Origin: an uncultured Anaerolineaceae bacterium
GTDB lineage: Bacteria; Chloroflexota; Anaerolineae; Anaerolineales; Anaerolineaceae
DNA length: 7,386 nucleotides
Reading direction: 5' to 3'
Assembly (NCBI GenBank): GCA_937907495.1
Contig: CALESS010000476.1
Span: 1 to 7,386 of the forward strand
Shown one piece after another: positions 6,133 to 7,386 of the stretch. The position numbers and the translations under genes are program-made. The notes under the pieces are model-generated. The model saw only the letters and a program-made list of their open reading frames with translations, ran no database searches and had not been told where the DNA came from. How positions within the stretch are numbered: position 1 is the first letter of the stretch; each line of letters opens with the position of its first letter.

Positions 6133-6540
6133 ATGGAAAACCCACGTCACTGGCGATTAAAAAAACAACGCTATGCCCTGATCGGCGAAGAATGCCCGTA
6201 TTGCAAGGCCCACCTCTTCCCCCCGCGGGATATCTGCCCGGAATGCGGCGAGGAAGCCCGCACGCCCTACGCCTTCAGTGGGCGCGGCGAGATCTACTCC
6301 TTCACCGTGATGCACGATGCCCCCGCCGGCTTTGAAGATACCACCCCCTATACCGTGGCGCTGGTCAAGCTGCAAGAAGGCCCGATGGTCACCGCCCAAC
6401 TGACCGACCTGGGCGACCAGCCCGTGCAAATCGGTATGCCGGTGGAAATGGTGACGCGTAAAATCCGCACCGATGATGCCTCCGCCGGGATTATCGTTTA
6501 CGGTTATAAGTTCAGGCCGGTGCTCGCGGGCGCGCGTTAA
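6133..6540 (+). CDS. DUF35 protein: rubredoxin-like zinc ribbon plus OB-fold
   Basis: A 135-residue small subunit. The N-terminal zinc ribbon has CPYC (21-24) and CPEC (35-38), so all four metal-binding cysteines are present. An OB-fold follows, beginning with the typical GRGEIYSFTVMH segment (50-61) and continuing through PYTVALVKL and a GMPVEM strand. In archaeal complexes the DUF35 protein bridges thiolase and HMG-CoA synthase and forms part of a shared CoA/pantetheine site, allowing acetoacetyl-CoA to pass between them; similar proteins pair with other thiolase-fold enzymes. The start is supported by AGGAG at 6121-6125, 7 nt before the ATG. It is the third gene of the module, 126 bp after the thiolase-like gene, and is followed at once by a strong terminator. 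The length is normal and nothing in the protein looks damaged. Confidence 0.93.
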   Translation: MENPRHWRLKKQRYALIGEECPYCKAHLFPPRDICPECGEEARTPYAFSGRGEIYSFTVMHDAPAGFEDTTPYTVALVKLQEGPMVTAQLTDLGDQPVQIGMPVEMVTRKIRTDDASAGIIVYGYKFRPVLAGAR

Positions 6541-6559
6541 ATTCTGAAATCCTTATGAG

Positions 6560-6593
6560 AAAGAGCGCCTTTCAGATTTAGAAGGCGCTCTTT
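6560..6593 (+). terminator. Rho-independent terminator of the mevalonate operon
   Basis: AAAGAGCGCCTT (6560-6571) pairs perfectly with AAGGCGCTCTTT (6582-6593), a 12-bp stem with a 10-nt loop, 19 nt after the DUF35 stop. The T-rich tail (TTTGTGTTGT) completes it. The A-run on the 5' side could make it partly bidirectional. Confidence 0.88.
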
Positions 6594-6617
6594 GTGTTGT
6601 ATGGATATGGGAACAAG

Positions 6618-6854
6618 TATAATTAAATGTGGGGCAGGAAATCACGTTAAGGCGATTTTTTATCATAAAATTAAACCGGCTCCCAGGCAGAGTCCACGCC
6701 CGCCCACCCGCAAGTAATGCAAACCGTTCGATTGAAACTCTCACATCTATTCTGCGGACCGAGTGGGATGTATGTATAGAAGTTTAGGCCGCTGATGCAG
6801 GGATAAGGGTTGTTTGAATGTGTTTATGCTTTCCAGAGATGGAAGGCGTTTTTT
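6618..6854 (+). other. Gap without a clear gene; possible short non-coding transcription unit
   Basis: No convincing coding frame lies between the operon terminator and about 6990. A consensus TATAAT at 6618-6623, with no good -35, precedes roughly 200 bases that end in a second intrinsic terminator (6826-6854). A promoter-like box followed by a terminator with no reading frame between them would suit a small RNA, but the sequence matches no RNA family I recognise (not tRNA, SRP RNA, RNase P RNA or tmRNA). A minus-strand frame at 6553-6744 overlaps the operon terminator and resembles nothing known. Confidence 0.2.
6826..6854 (+). terminator. Second intrinsic terminator, upstream of the 3' gene
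   Basis: GCTTTCCA (6828-6835) pairs with TGGAAGGC (6840-6847), 8 bp including one G-U, around a GAGA tetraloop, and is followed by TTTTTT at 6849-6854. The form is classical, but no gene is evident immediately upstream, so it serves either as a back-up terminator or as the end of an unannotated RNA. Confidence 0.7.
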
Positions 6855-6862
6855 GTTGAATT

Positions 6863-6871
6863 TGCTATAAT
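6863..6871 (+). promoter_or_regulatory. Extended -10 promoter for the 3' gene
   Basis: TGCTATAAT is a consensus -10 hexamer with the TGn extension, directly after the terminator T-run and about 130 nt before the next start codon. No clear -35 is present, which extended -10 promoters tolerate. The leader would be about 120 nt; no known riboswitch is recognised in it. Confidence 0.5.
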
Positions 6872-6998
6872 TATTGGCAGTTGATAAAAGTGGATTTTGT
6901 GCAATTAGAGGTCAACTCCACCAAGCTGTTGGAATTGTTTACTCGCCACAACTCCCCACCCCCAGGCAACCCAAGCCCTTAGGTACTTTTGGAGAATG

Positions 6999-7386
6999 AT
7001 GCCAATGAAAAACAAACCCAATTACACACTGGTCTGGCAAGAATGTGGTGAAAATTCATCCATATCTAAAAGATTCTACGTGCCAACGTTTGTCGGGTTT
7101 TTGCCCTTCTTCATCTATGGTACAGACGTTGAACTTTTTGAAGAGGGTAAACATATTGAACTGCGAGAAGAAAATCTTCTGAAAGGGATTTTCTTCGGCT
7201 TGCATGAGTACGACAAAGATCGAAAGCCATGGCAAAATGAGCACAGCAAGCGAACCTGGCTATATCTTTTGGACGTGTTAGGAACCGGCTTCAGATTCCA
7301 GAATCCAGAAAAAATGGTACTCGATGTTGCCTATGATGTCCGTAGAAAAAATGGGAGCGAGGCCAGTTTTATTATTTTACAAGTTG
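6999..7386 (+). CDS. Hypothetical protein, incomplete at the window end
   Basis: An open frame of 129 codons with no stop before the window ends, so the C terminus is missing. In-frame ATG codons lie at 6996, 6999 and 7005. GGAGA at 6991-6995 is 9 nt from 7005 and 3 nt from 6999; upstream the frame has no other start and closes with TAG at 6906. The protein begins MPMKNKPNYTLVWQECG and contains aromatic-rich stretches such as FVGFLPFFIYG (about residues 32-42). That stretch is too short and isolated to call a membrane helix with confidence. Later segments (for example HEYDKDRKPWQNEHSKRTW) are polar, suggesting a mainly soluble protein. I do not recognise the family. GC content is clearly lower than in the mevalonate genes, so it may be accessory or acquired DNA. 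It has its own terminator-insulated promoter. Confidence 0.7.
   Translation, partial: MPMKNKPNYTLVWQECGENSSISKRFYVPTFVGFLPFFIYGTDVELFEEGKHIELREENLLKGIFFGLHEYDKDRKPWQNEHSKRTWLYLLDVLGTGFRFQNPEKMVLDVAYDVRRKNGSEASFIILQV

Noticed and set aside
6553..6744. 63-codon minus-strand frame downstream of the DUF35 gene
   Set aside because: It overlaps the strong operon terminator, has no evident ribosome binding site and no recognisable motifs.
6720..6745. GTTCGATT resembling a tRNA T-loop
   Set aside because: No flanking T-stem, anticodon arm or acceptor stem can be built on either strand.

Overview
The window carries a mevalonate-pathway gene cluster from a bacterium, split by a block of repeats. A class II HMG-CoA reductase (938-2113) lies upstream. 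A three-gene archaeal-type module lies downstream: HMG-CoA synthase (3764-4837), a thiolase-fold protein (4834-6006) and a DUF35 zinc-ribbon/OB-fold protein (6133-6540). This gene order, GC-rich coding DNA, GxxExxY genes and abundant 'accacggagacgcagag' type repeats suggest a Chloroflexota (Anaerolineae-like) genome. That assignment is inference from general knowledge, not something a search here has confirmed.

Layout. Positions 96-539 (minus) encode a small four-helix membrane protein. Positions 540-937 hold its upstream region, one degenerate copy of the repeat family and a 9-bp hairpin before mvaA. mvaA keeps all four class II catalytic residues but ends just after the catalytic His, so it looks short at its C terminus. 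Positions 2202-3690 form a composite block: a purine-rich repeat array with a perfect 146-bp tandem duplication, then a GxxExxY PD-(D/E)XK nuclease-family gene (2614-3018), then ten 65-bp tandem repeats carrying the same core motif in inverted orientation. The block ends at the putative promoter of the HMG-CoA synthase gene. The operon closes with a strong terminator (6560-6593). Positions 6600-6990 have no convincing gene, but do contain a second terminator and an extended -10 promoter. A lower-GC unrecognised gene starts near 6999 and runs off the window.

How the genes work together. In archaea the thiolase makes acetoacetyl-CoA and passes it to HMG-CoA synthase in a complex bridged by DUF35. 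HMG-CoA reductase then makes mevalonate for isoprenoids. Here the synthase keeps its Glu/Cys/His triad and the DUF35 protein keeps its four zinc cysteines. The thiolase partner has lost the nucleophilic Cys (now Gly88), the HDAF-type His (Cys288) and the GHP-type His (Asn338). It may therefore be a scaffold pseudoenzyme or have changed chemistry. The two strongest leads are this residue loss and the nuclease-family gene bracketed by inverted repeat arrays.
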